DNA of 64,000 nucleotides, taken from contig JAUPFV010000001.1 of NCBI GenBank assembly GCA_036936605.1, forward strand, positions 210,349,138-210,413,137, read 5' to 3'. Both the position numbers and the translations under genes were made by a program. Origin of the DNA: Limnanthes douglasii subsp. nivea (lineage: Eukaryota > Streptophyta > Magnoliopsida > Brassicales > Limnanthaceae). Every line of letters starts with the position of its first letter. Position 1 is the stretch's first letter. The notes below the pieces were generated by a model, which was given only the letters and a program-made list of their open reading frames with translations, did no database searches and was not told where the DNA came from. Shown one piece after another: positions 41,085-49,739 of this stretch.

Positions 41085-43868
41085 GTGGGGGTCCCAAGTG
41101 ACATAATATGTGATAGTTTGGCGGTTGATCCGAAGGTCAAACCGATAATTCAAAAAAGAAGGGCTTTTTCATTGGAGAAATCCGAGGCAATAGTTGCCGA
41201 GGTGGATCGACTGTACAAGATGGGTCATATCAGGGAAGCCAATTATCCGAGGTGGACGGCTAATCCGGTGGTAGTGAAAAAGAAGAATGGAAAATGGCGA
41301 ATGTGTGTGGACTTCACAGATTTGAATAGAGCCTGTCCAAAAGATCCTTTTCCGGTGCCTCGAATCGATCAGCTAGTGGATTCCACTTCGGGAAATAAAA
41401 TCTTGACTTTCATGGATGCATTTTCGGGGTATAATCAGATTCGAATGAATCCAGATGATGAAGAAAGCACAACTTTTATTACTGACAGAGGTTTGCACTG
41501 CTATAAAGTAATGCCGTTCGGATTAAAAAATGCTGGGTCAACATATCAGAGGCTGATGAATAAGGTGTTTTCTTCACAGATTGGGAGAAATATCGAAGTG
41601 TACATTGATGACATGCTTGTTAAAAGCAAAAGTGATGATGAACACATTGATGATTTGGAAGAGACGTTTTTGAATCTTAGAGCAATACAATTGAAGTTGA
41701 ACCCAGAAAAATGTACATTTGGAGTTCGATCTGGCAAATTTCTGGGGTACATGATTAGTGAAAGAGGAATCGAAGTGGATCCAGATCAATTGAAGGCTCT
41801 GATATCTATGTCTTCACCTCGGAATATCAAAGAAGTGCAAATGTTAACGGGCAGGTTAGCAGCTTTGAACAGATTCATTTCTCGTTTTTCAGATAAGTGC
41901 TTCCCTTTTTTCCAGGTGCTGCGTAGACCTAATAACTTTGAGTGGACTTCGGATTGTGAAGAAGCTTTTATGAAGATTAAAAATCTTTTGTCATCTCCTG
42001 AAATATTGTCGAAGCCTCGAAAGGGTGAGCAGATATTTTTGTATATAGCAGTATCAGATTATGCGGTGAGTGCAGTTCTGGTCAGTGAAGATACGAGAAT
42101 TTCGAAGCCTGTCTACTATGTCAGCAAAAGTTTGGTTGATGCTGAAAAACGCTATTTGAAGCTCGAAAAATTGGCACTGTGCATAATAGTGGCAGCAAGA
42201 AAAATGCGTCCTTACTTCCAGGCACATACAATTGTGGTTCGAACTTCATATCCATTAAAAAATGTTTTGCAGAAGCCAGATATCTCAGGAAGGATGACCA
42301 AGTGGTCTGTGGAATTAGGAGATTTCGATGTGTTATTCTCTCCTCGAACAGCTATCAAAGCTCAAGCTTTAGCAGATTTTTTGGTGGAATTCCACTCAAG
42401 CAGATCCGAAGAGAAAGATGGTGAAAAGGGGAACGAGAATCCGACGTGGACGATACGAACTGATGGGGGATCCAGTAACAAAGGGTTGAGTGCAGGAGTT
42501 GAGTTGGTGGCACCAACAGGGGAATTTATGTTTCAAGCTATAAAATTTGGCTTTCATGCTTCGAATAACGAAGCTGAGTATGAAGCTGTGCTAGCAGGAT
42601 TACGGTTAGCAAAGATTTGTGGAGCAACATTTGTGCGCTTGGAAACAGATTCACAGTTGGTAGTTAACCATGTTAAAGGAGTATCGGAAGCTAAAAAGGA
42701 ACGTTTGGTTTTGTACTTACAAGAGCTTCGGGGAATGATGGCACAGTTTGAAAATGTCGAAGTGGAGCATATTCGAAGAGGTAGTAACACAATGGCTGAT
42801 TCTTTGGCAACAATGGCTTACTCTGAAGAATATCCGTGGATCATAACACAACCATCGCCTTCGATCATACCGAATTCTGAGCAGTGTGAAGTTGTTAGTG
42901 AGGTAGTGAATGATCCGATGTGCGCTCGAGGAGATTGGAGGTTTGACTTGTTAAACTTTATTTCGAAGGGAATATTACCTCTTGATAAACACTTTCTTAA
43001 GAAAATAAAGTACAAAGCTCTTGGCTATGTGGTATTGGATAGGGTATTGTACAAAAGGTCTGCGTCAAAACCTTTGCTACGATGTTTAAGCAAACAAGAG
43101 TCTCAAGACATTTTATCCGAACTGCATGATGGGGATGGATCAGCTCATTGTGGATTCAAAGCCTTAACGCGCAGGGTATTGTTGGCAGGGTATTATTGGC
43201 CTACCATTTTGCAGGATGCCAAGTTGTTAGTTCAAAGTTGTGATACTTGCCAAAGATATGCAAATTTAATACACAAACCAGCAGTACCCCTAATGACAAT
43301 TTCAGAGGCGGTTCCTTTCGATAGGTGGGGGATTGATTTAGTGAGACCATTACCTATGGCTTCTGGTGGAAGACAGATGATTATTGTTACGGTTGATTAT
43401 TTTTTGAAGTGGGCAGAAGCAGAACCTTTAGCTGGGACAAAAGCTAAGGATGTAATCAAGTTTATTCAAAGTAACATTTGCTACCGTTTTGGGGTACCTC
43501 GAAAAATAACGACGGACAATGGTCCTCAATTTAACAACAAGGAAATGGACTCTTTTTGCTCTTCGAAAGGGATACAGAAATACTTTTCCACTCCTTTCCA
43601 TCCCCAGGCAAATGGACAGGTGGAAGTTACAAATAGATCTATTTTGGATGGCTTGAAGAAAAATTTGGCAGGAGCAGCAGGGAAATGGCCAAATTATCTT
43701 CAAGAAGTGTTATGGGCATATAGAACAACCCCTAGAGAGGCTACAAAAGAGACTCCTTTTTCTTTAGTATATGGAATGGATGCTGTGTGCCCTGCTGAAT
43801 CTACATTGCCTTCTTATAGACTACTACAATATTCCGATGCGGATAACGATGAAGCTAGAAGGGTGTAG
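41085..43868 (+). CDS. Tat3 pol: reverse transcriptase, two RNase H domains, integrase
   Basis: 927 open codons; no true start is expected because it is translated as part of the polyprotein. RT: VDFTDLNRACPKDPFPVPRI, FMDAFSGYNQIRM, FGLKNAGSTYQRLMNK, YIDDM (about 41605). Gypsy-type RNase H: SDYAVSAVLV, VYYVSKSLVDAEKRYLKLEK. Second RNase H: TIRTDGGSSNKG (about 42450), NNEAEYEAVLAGLRLAKICG, LETDSQLVVNHV. Integrase: zinc motif with AHCG and CDTCQ (43145-43250), core D at WGIDLV (43330), D at TDNGPQF (43515), E in GQVEVTNRS (43620). All catalytic residues of the RT, the second RNase H and the integrase appear present. Stops TAG at 43866-43868. Confidence 0.95.
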   Translation: MGVPSDIICDSLAVDPKVKPIIQKRRAFSLEKSEAIVAEVDRLYKMGHIREANYPRWTANPVVVKKKNGKWRMCVDFTDLNRACPKDPFPVPRIDQLVDSTSGNKILTFMDAFSGYNQIRMNPDDEESTTFITDRGLHCYKVMPFGLKNAGSTYQRLMNKVFSSQIGRNIEVYIDDMLVKSKSDDEHIDDLEETFLNLRAIQLKLNPEKCTFGVRSGKFLGYMISERGIEVDPDQLKALISMSSPRNIKEVQMLTGRLAALNRFISRFSDKCFPFFQVLRRPNNFEWTSDCEEAFMKIKNLLSSPEILSKPRKGEQIFLYIAVSDYAVSAVLVSEDTRISKPVYYVSKSLVDAEKRYLKLEKLALCIIVAARKMRPYFQAHTIVVRTSYPLKNVLQKPDISGRMTKWSVELGDFDVLFSPRTAIKAQALADFLVEFHSSRSEEKDGEKGNENPTWTIRTDGGSSNKGLSAGVELVAPTGEFMFQAIKFGFHASNNEAEYEAVLAGLRLAKICGATFVRLETDSQLVVNHVKGVSEAKKERLVLYLQELRGMMAQFENVEVEHIRRGSNTMADSLATMAYSEEYPWIITQPSPSIIPNSEQCEVVSEVVNDPMCARGDWRFDLLNFISKGILPLDKHFLKKIKYKALGYVVLDRVLYKRSASKPLLRCLSKQESQDILSELHDGDGSAHCGFKALTRRVLLAGYYWPTILQDAKLLVQSCDTCQRYANLIHKPAVPLMTISEAVPFDRWGIDLVRPLPMASGGRQMIIVTVDYFLKWAEAEPLAGTKAKDVIKFIQSNICYRFGVPRKITTDNGPQFNNKEMDSFCSSKGIQKYFSTPFHPQANGQVEVTNRSILDGLKKNLAGAAGKWPNYLQEVLWAYRTTPREATKETPFSLVYGMDAVCPAESTLPSYRLLQYSDADNDEARRV

Positions 43869-43874
43869 CTTGAT

Positions 43875-44171
43875 TTGTTGGAAGAAAAAAGGGTCAAAGC
43901 ACATTTGAATGTGATCCATTATCAAACATTAATGAGGAGCACGTACGATGCTAAAATTAAGAGGAGAGAATTCAAAATTGGCGATCGAGTATTACGAAAA
44001 GTATTTCTTCACACTAGGGATAAACACCTCGGAAAATTGGCCCCAAATTGGGAAGGTCCTTACGGAGTCAAAATGAGGGTCAAGCCAGGTTCCTACAGGT
44101 TGTCAGATCGAGAAGGGAGGATGCTCAAACATCCTTGGAATATAGAGCATTTGAAATTGTACTGTGAGTAA
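43875..44171 (+). CDS. Tat3 integrase C-terminal domain
   Basis: Continues the pol frame after the TAG at 43866 (two codons between), with EEKRVKAHLNVIHYQTLMRS, FKIGDRVLRKVFLHT and LGKLAPNWEGPYGVKMRVKP, ending WNIEHLKLYCE. This is the C-terminal DNA-binding part of integrase as seen in Tat0 and Tat4. The TAG is probably a point mutation of CAG or similar. Confidence 0.9.
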   Translation: MLEEKRVKAHLNVIHYQTLMRSTYDAKIKRREFKIGDRVLRKVFLHTRDKHLGKLAPNWEGPYGVKMRVKPGSYRLSDREGRMLKHPWNIEHLKLYCE

Positions 44172-44200
44172 ATTCAAACTTCGAATTTTTGTAAAACAGA

Positions 44201-44249
44201 CATACTCTTTCCTTATCCGTTGGCCCAGAAAGGTTTTAATGAGGTGTCT
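44201..44249 (+). other. Conserved block after integrase stop (Tat3 copy)
   Basis: CATACTCTTTCCTTATCCGT ... AAGGTTTTAATGAGGTGTC. It starts 30 bp after the integrase stop; compare Tat0 (3361-3410) and Tat4 (58163-58212, minus). Confidence 0.7.
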
Positions 44250-44403
44250 GTTTAATATTGAATTTTTTAATAAAATTTCTTTTGGCCATTGGTTGTTTAC
44301 TATGATGAGTGATTTATTATTTTGGTAACTTGGCAAAGATTGATCATCTTTGAAAGTTGACCAAGAATAATTTTCCGAAGCAATAGCTTTGAAGAAACAA
44401 CCA

Positions 44404-44675
44404 AATTTTCAAGGTGCCACGTCTTATGAGTGCATCTAATTTTCGAGGTGCCACGTCTTATGAGTGCATCTAATTTTCGAGGTGCCACGTCTTATGAGTG
44501 CATCTAATGTTCGAGGTGCCACGTCTTATGAGTGCATCTAATTTTCGAGGTGCCACGTCTTATGAGTGCATCTAATGTTCGAGGTGCCACGTCTTATGAG
44601 TGCATCTAATTTTCGAGGTGCCACGTCTTATAAGTGCATCTTAATTTCCAAGGTACCTTCATTAATAAATACGTT
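44404..44675 (+). repeat. 34-bp tandem repeat, 7 good copies
   Basis: The unit begins AATTTTCGAGGTGCCACGTC and ends TTATGAGTGCATCT. Copies 4 and 6 share AATGTTC while 3, 5 and 7 have AATTTTC, a dimer pattern. A GCCACGTC (ACGT-core) site recurs in each unit. Two degenerate copies follow to about 44710. Confidence 0.95.
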
Positions 44676-44837
44676 TAATTTTCGAAGTGATGAATTTAAA
44701 TAAGTACATCAGAAGTTTAAGATAAAATTTTAAGAGGAAGAAAAGTTGCTTGTTCATCGGATTAAACACGAAGTCTACAAAAAGGTGAGAATTACTTAGC
44801 CAGATACACAAAAAACAAACATGATATGCCTAGACTA

Positions 44838-45765
44838 TTAGGCATCATCTTCTTCTTCCGATGACTCCTCTGAAGCATCTTCTTCTTCTGAGGAACTTGG
44901 TGGCACTTCGAATGCTTCCCTTGGGCGACTTTCTTCAGGAACTTGTTTCCAAAGGTTCGTTAAATCCAACCTTGGACAGGCAGCATGAACCTCTCGAAGA
45001 ATTTGAATAGCGGTATCAATTTGAGCTTTCTTGATACCTTCAAGCATTAAAGAGCCAACAACGGCCTCGGCCTTTTTGACGGCAGCATTCTTTTCTTCCT
45101 CGAATTTTGTTCGAAGCGTAGTCAACTCAGTTTGGCAATTCTCCAGCTTCTCCTGAGTTTCCTTAACAAGTTTCTCAGCATCGGAAGATTTTTGCTTTGC
45201 CTCGGTAATTGCGGTAGAATGTTGAGAATTTAGGTCTTCAAGAGCTTGTTGATGAGAAGCCTCCAGAGCTTCGACTTTTTCTTTGTGCTCTTTAGCAAGT
45301 TTGTCTTTTTCAGTTTCGAATTTTTGAAGTGCCTCTGTTTTCGAAGTCTTTTCGAACTCTATTTCCTTTTTACTCTTAATCAATTTTTGTGCAAGAAGCT
45401 CCAATTGTGCATGTGAATTTTTTACTTCTTCACATAATTTGTTGGCTGCAGCACTTAAGTTTTCAAAAGGATGAAGGATCGAAGTTACCTCATCAGGTTT
45501 GTCTGAATTGGGAAAGATTGTTGGTTGCTGACAAACAGGAACGATGGCGTTAGATGTCGAAGCCATAGCAGCCCCAGTAGAAGTTGATGGAGCAAAATTG
45601 GTAGGTTGAGAATCATTGCCAGTAAATGCAAAATCCCCACTCGAATTGAAGTTTTCGAGGTTGAGGTAATCGTCTACCTGACTATCTCCTAGTGTTAGTC
45701 CCCCATCAGGGTTTTTTTCGATAAAAGTTTTCCCATGCACCTCGGAAGCTAGTACTTACTCTAGC
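44838..45765 (-). pseudogene. Tat3 antisense gene, coiled-coil C-terminal part
   Basis: 300 codons open from 45740 (the frame extends to 45765, where a TAA interrupts it). There is a long heptad-rich Lys/Glu region (about residues 85-225: KLVKETQEKLENCQTELTTL and similar), predicted coiled coil, and an acidic tail (SSSEEEDASEESSEEEDDA). The Tat0 and Tat4 antisense genes have the same kind of ending. Confidence 0.75.
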
Positions 45766-46256
45766 ATATCAGCCTCGTTCTTTTTCTTGGGCGTACTAGA
45801 CTTGCTCTTTTTCTTCTTGGGAGAATTGTCCTTTTTCTTTTAGAGCAGGTTCATCTTCTTCGGAAATGGAGGGAAGCTGAGGTGCAGATGATTTTCGCTT
45901 TCTTATTGTCTTCGAGGTGTTGGAAGACTTAGCCTTGATTGTTTTGGGTTTTTTGAGGGTTTGCTTCCCTTTCTTTTTCAATGGTAAGTGGCTGTCACTT
46001 TGATTCCGGGTCGGAAGATAGCATTTCCCATCTGGTGCAAGTATCCTTTGAACTGCTAGGATAGAATCTGGTTGGATCATCGGATCTTGAGGGAAGTCAG
46101 CCCCTAAAGATATGCGCCAGAGATGGTTGTTGACAAAGTTGATCGGTTCAAAGGCAGAGTGAAAGCCATTTTCCCAAGACTTTTCTGCCCATTCAGCCAT
46201 TTGTTGGAAGATGACCTTGGCTTCTTTTCGACGACTCTTAAATCGCCTCGGAATTT
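45766..46256 (-). pseudogene. Tat3 antisense gene, exon 2
   Basis: Begins after a canonical acceptor (TTCTTAG) with IPRRFKSRRKEAKVIFQQMA, then WAEKSWENGFHSAFEPINFV and a Lys-rich basic region (possible nuclear signal: LKKPKTIKAK, IRKRKSS). The Tat4 gene has the matching WASKNFGNTFHNCFKSRNFV. A one-base frame change near 45840 and a TAA near 45765 separate it from the coiled-coil part. Confidence 0.65.
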
Positions 46257-46333
46257 CTAAGAAAAAGGGGAGACAAACAGTTAGATAAATAAATCGATTT
46301 AAAAAAAAAGGGGGGGGGGGAGATGTCACTTAC
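46257..46333 (-). other. Intron of Tat3 antisense gene, 77 bp
   Basis: On the minus strand: donor GTAAGT directly after ...AGATAGTA, then a C/T-rich tract (11 C then 9 T), then acceptor TTTTTCTTAG. Removing it joins the two flanking frames in phase (AGT A|AA ATT CCG). In Tat4 the homologous position also has a non-coding T-rich gap ending CTCTCCCCAG (about 56290-56371). Confidence 0.75.
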
Positions 46334-47624
46334 TACTATCTCTCCAAGTAAGGGTGAGTCTGGAAGGATTGGCATCGGAAATTTCTTTGCCGTTTTCCCA
46401 AGCTCATGATAGGAAGACGAATCTTTGCTTCCAGAGTTTATCAGCTTCGAGGAGGTCATCGACAATTTTTAGATCATCCTCAAGAGTTAGGTAATAAAAC
46501 GAAAAAACTGGGCCATTCGAAACTTTGGTTACTGAGATAAAGTCCTCGATTTCGAGGGGAATGCCTCCAAGCCTCGATACCATGATTGCTGAGAATAGAG
46601 TGAAGAGCTGGTTGGGAGTGACTTGTGTTGGACACAATCTGTGAATTTCGAAGTACCTCACTATCATCGGATCAAGGGGGAACCGAAGTCCATAGTTGAA
46701 GAGCTCAGGGTACACTACTAGCTCATCTTTCTGACAGTTTAGAGGTGTCTTCCCTTCCACTGGTAGTCGAAGAGTCATATTATCAGTCAATCCCCATAAC
46801 TTTTTGAGCTGGTCTTTCTCTGACTCAAGGTAGTAGCTATAGGGTACATTATTTAAGGCAAGAATGTACCGAGGAGAAAGTGGTTTAAGATTTTCTTGAA
46901 CCAAGGCAGCTACGTCCTCGGGAAGTGTAATAAGAGGCTTCTTCCCTCGAGTCTTCTTTGGAGGAACTGCACCATCAGCCTCGGATTCCTCTTCGGTATC
47001 AGATTCAGTAGCTTCCGAATCGTTTTTGTTGTTATCTTCGTCAGTGACTTCGTTAGAGCGACTTCGGATTTGAGTCTCCTGTTGAGTCACAGGAATTGGT
47101 TGACTACTCTCTGGAGTAACGTCACCCACTTCTTTTGGGGGAGGAGAAGAGGTCTCTGTATCATCGCCCATTGCTAGAAAGGTTGATTTTCTGCGTCGTT
47201 TAACTTCAACAGCTTCGAATTGAGGAGGAAGTGACCTGGATTGCACAGGTGATTTAGGTTGTGGTTTTTTATCAGTAGGTGGCTTGTCTAAAGTGGCAAC
47301 TTTAGATTTCCGATGAGGTTTTGACAATGAAGAAGTAGGTTGATTTCGAGGAGGAAAGGTTTCTTGATTAGTTTCTGGTTGTGAAACTAAAGGTGAAGAC
47401 GAAGTGGCAAGGTTGGGGTCGAAGTTACCATATTTAAAAGTGGTACAAGAAGAGTGAGGACCGTTGTAGATCAACCCAGCAGCTTTGTATTCTTTGGCTC
47501 TTCGTGAAATGCAAAGATAATCGTAGGCCCCGAATACTTGATTGCTAGAACCAGGGAAAAGAGGTTTCTTTAATTTTACTGGTTTTCTGGGTTTAGATCT
47601 TTTGTATTTAGGATATCTTCTCAT
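46334..47624 (-). pseudogene. Tat3 antisense gene, exon 1 (Transposase_28-like domain)
   Basis: Likely start is the ATG at 47624 (MRRYPKYKRSKPRKPV); the frame is open further to 47774, but that part lies almost at the TATA box. After a Pro/Ser/Thr-rich linker and an acidic stretch comes a domain at 46420-46880: SPRYILALNNVPYSYYLESE, DELVVYPELFNYGLRFPLDP, FEIHRLCPTQVTPNQLFTLF. This resembles the family named putative gypsy type transposon (PF04195, Transposase_28). TGA at 46402-46404 replaces a Gly codon (Tat4 has FVSGTWKNG where Tat3 has FLS stop AWENG), so the gene is broken by one base. Function of the family is unknown. Confidence 0.75.
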
Positions 47625-47817
47625 ACAATGGGTATCGATCTGAAAAATTGCTTTGATGGATGAAAAAGATGAAGTAATCTCAAGATTTATGAAGAACAGG
47701 TTGAAGGTGGCTTGAAGAATAGGTTGAAGATGAAGAACATGATGGAGATGAAGAACAGGTTGAAGATGGTTCAAGAAGTGATTTCTCTAAAAAGTTTTTG
47801 GTGAATGAAGGGTTGGG

Positions 47818-47825
47818 TATTTATA
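47818..47825 (-). promoter_or_regulatory. TATA box of Tat3 antisense gene
   Basis: TATAAATA on the minus strand within GTTGGGTATTTATA, shared with 9728-9739. It lies about 190 bp before the likely ATG at 47624. Confidence 0.65.
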
Positions 47826-48193
47826 GGATTAAAGAGTGACGTTGAGAATATGAAGAGGCAAAACCAGTGAGTTGCTCTCATTGGGTGGAATGTGAAACGA
47901 AAAGAAAACGTATAGTGTCATAGGTCTACTATTAAAGGTCTAATCAATCTATCAAGTAGGGATCAGAGATTTCGAAGCATTAGAAAAATTGTGTTTCTGG
48001 TAATAACGTTCGAAGAAGAGACGAAGCTATACTTCAAGTTGGCAAGTTCGAAGCGATTGGGAAATCTGTTTGCACTTATTCACAAATTCGACGAAGAGTC
48101 ACAGAGCATTGATAAAGAGATAAAGTGAAGAAAATTGTATTGACTTGAGGTAAAATTCGAGGAGCTAATAGTTCTTATAAATGTCTGTATAAG

Positions 48194-48208
48194 AACTAGG
48201 GGGGCTAC
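48194..48208 (+). promoter_or_regulatory. Tat3 polypurine tract
   Basis: AACTAGGGGGGCTAC immediately before the 3' LTR; this type of tract primes plus-strand DNA synthesis. Confidence 0.8.
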
Positions 48209-48491
48209 TGATAAGGAAAGATATTCCTCAGGGGCTTAAGTGCAATTGATAGGGACTAAAATGATAAGTTCTGTAAATATAGAGTTAAATGAGGCGTTAG
48301 GAGAAATGTAAGGGTGAAACTACAATTATACCATTATGTAACCATTTCTCTGACTAACTCACTCAGTCTATTTAAAGAGGCTGAAGAAGTCAGTTATGCC
48401 TATGAAATAATCAGAAGCACTTTTCACTTCCTAAAATTCTCTAAGTAGATTTGTGTTCTTGATTTTATCAATTCAGCTTTAATTCTTACCA
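48209..48491 (+). repeat. Tat3 3' LTR, 283 bp
   Basis: TGATAAGGAAAG ... TTCTTACCA, followed by target duplication ACCTT (48492-48496). Confidence 0.95.
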
Positions 48492-48717
48492 ACCTTAATC
48501 ACCAGAACAAAAGAAAATAGATTTGGTTGAAACTGAACATGAACATGATGTACCATTAATTAGGACTAGTTTAAGTTTACTTCAATCACCAGAACAAAAG
48601 AAAATAAATAAATAAAACCCAATTAATACCTTTGTAAGAAGACCCTTGAGAAGTAAAATACTCGTTAAAACAAAAAACCATAAATGATCAATAGGATCCT
48701 CAAAACAATTCTTAAAA
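48492..48717 (+). pseudogene. LINE2 ORF1, part after Tat3
   Basis: Continues ORF1 after the insertion (SPEQKKI-type sequence), contains the second unit of the 87-bp duplication (48520-48606, with VETEHEHDVPLIRTSLSL again) and ends near an AATAAATAAATAAAA stretch. About 100 bp separates it from the ORF2 ATG. Confidence 0.65.
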
Positions 48718-49620
48718 TGACCATAAAAATACTTAACTGGAATGTTAGAGGGATAAGTAATAAAAAAAACATTAAGAAGAACTAAAAACTTGGTTAGAAA
48801 ATTTTCAACTGATATCATAGCTCTACAAGAACCTATGATATCAGTTGATAAATTACAATCAACATGTTCAAAACTGGGATTTGAATCACATTATACAAAC
48901 AATAATAACAAAATCTGGATTTTTTTGGAAAAATGGTTTTAAAATCAACATTATAGACAATTCAGAACAACTTTTAAACACTATGGTAAGTAATACTTCT
49001 ACTAAGATAGTAGTTCTGATTACCATAGTATATGCAAAATATACACGATCCCATAGAATTCTTCTATGGGATCAATTAAGAAACATCTCTGCAACAAATC
49101 TACCCTGGCTTGTTGTTGGAGACTTTAATACAATCTCCAACACAAGTGAAAAATAGCCTGCTCCATACTTTATTCAAAAAGTATGGATGATTTTAATAAC
49201 ATGATTTTAGATTGTAAACTTGAAGACCCAGGATATACAGGTTCAAATTTTACTTGGACAAACAAACACAAATGGAAAAGACTAAATAGAACATTACATA
49301 ATGATAAATGGAGAGAAATATTTCATATTACAAGGATGAATCACTTGGCCAGAACTTGTTCTGACCATTCACCCTTGTTAATATCAGTCTCACTAAACTC
49401 AACTTATCAAAAACCTTCATTTAGATTTCAAATTATGTGGTTAAAACATGAAGATTTTTTCAAAACTGTAGAAGACAATTGGTCAAAACAACTTCATGAT
49501 TCTTTTCACATTTACATTTTTTTGTCCAAGTTAAAAAGGCTTAAAAACACTTAAAATGTTGGAACAAAGATACATATGGTAACATTTTTGATTGTTTAAA
49601 CAAAGTTGAAGAAGAAATTA
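48718..49620 (+). pseudogene. LINE2 ORF2: endonuclease domain
   Basis: ATG at 48718 with TIKILNWNVRGISNKKN and a stop at 48787. Later pieces: VVLITIVYAKYTRSHRILLW, WLVVGDFNTI (49110), GYTGSNFTWTNKHKWKRLNR and ARTCSDHSPLL (49350-49375) give the APE endonuclease order. Stops at 48787 and 49154 and frame changes inactivate it. Confidence 0.8.
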
Positions 49621-49739
49621 AAACTCCTGAAACAAAGCTAGAAGAAAATGACTGCTCTGAAAATCAATCTAATCTAGCTAACCTAAATGCTACTCATATA
49701 ACATTACTTGAAATAGAAGAAATATATTGGCATTAAAAG

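Larger units (their letters stand above)
38023..48491 (+). mobile_element. Tat3: nearly complete Ty3/gypsy Tat-lineage element, 10.5 kb
   Basis: Has two 283-bp LTRs with 4 differences, an ACCTT target duplication, primer site, gag-protease-RT-RNase H-integrase in one frame, a long 3' region with tandem repeats and an antisense accessory gene, and a polypurine tract. The dual RNase H (a degenerate gypsy-type domain plus a second DGGSS-type domain) and the long 3' region with an extra gene are hallmarks of the Tat lineage (Tat, Grande, Retand, Ogre relatives). It is inserted in ORF1 of LINE2. Three in-frame stops in gag-pol and breaks in the antisense gene suggest it is not autonomous as it stands. 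Confidence 0.95.

Noticed and set aside
44404..44675. Regular 34-bp repeats as a CRISPR-like array
   Set aside because: There are no spacers: the units are directly adjacent, in a plant retrotransposon 3' region.
47625..47774. N-terminal 50 codons (MNHLQPVLHLHHVLHLQPIL...) of the Tat3 antisense frame
   Set aside because: They begin only ~44 bp from the TATA box and are translated short repeats; the ATG at 47624 gives the basic N-terminus that fits better.
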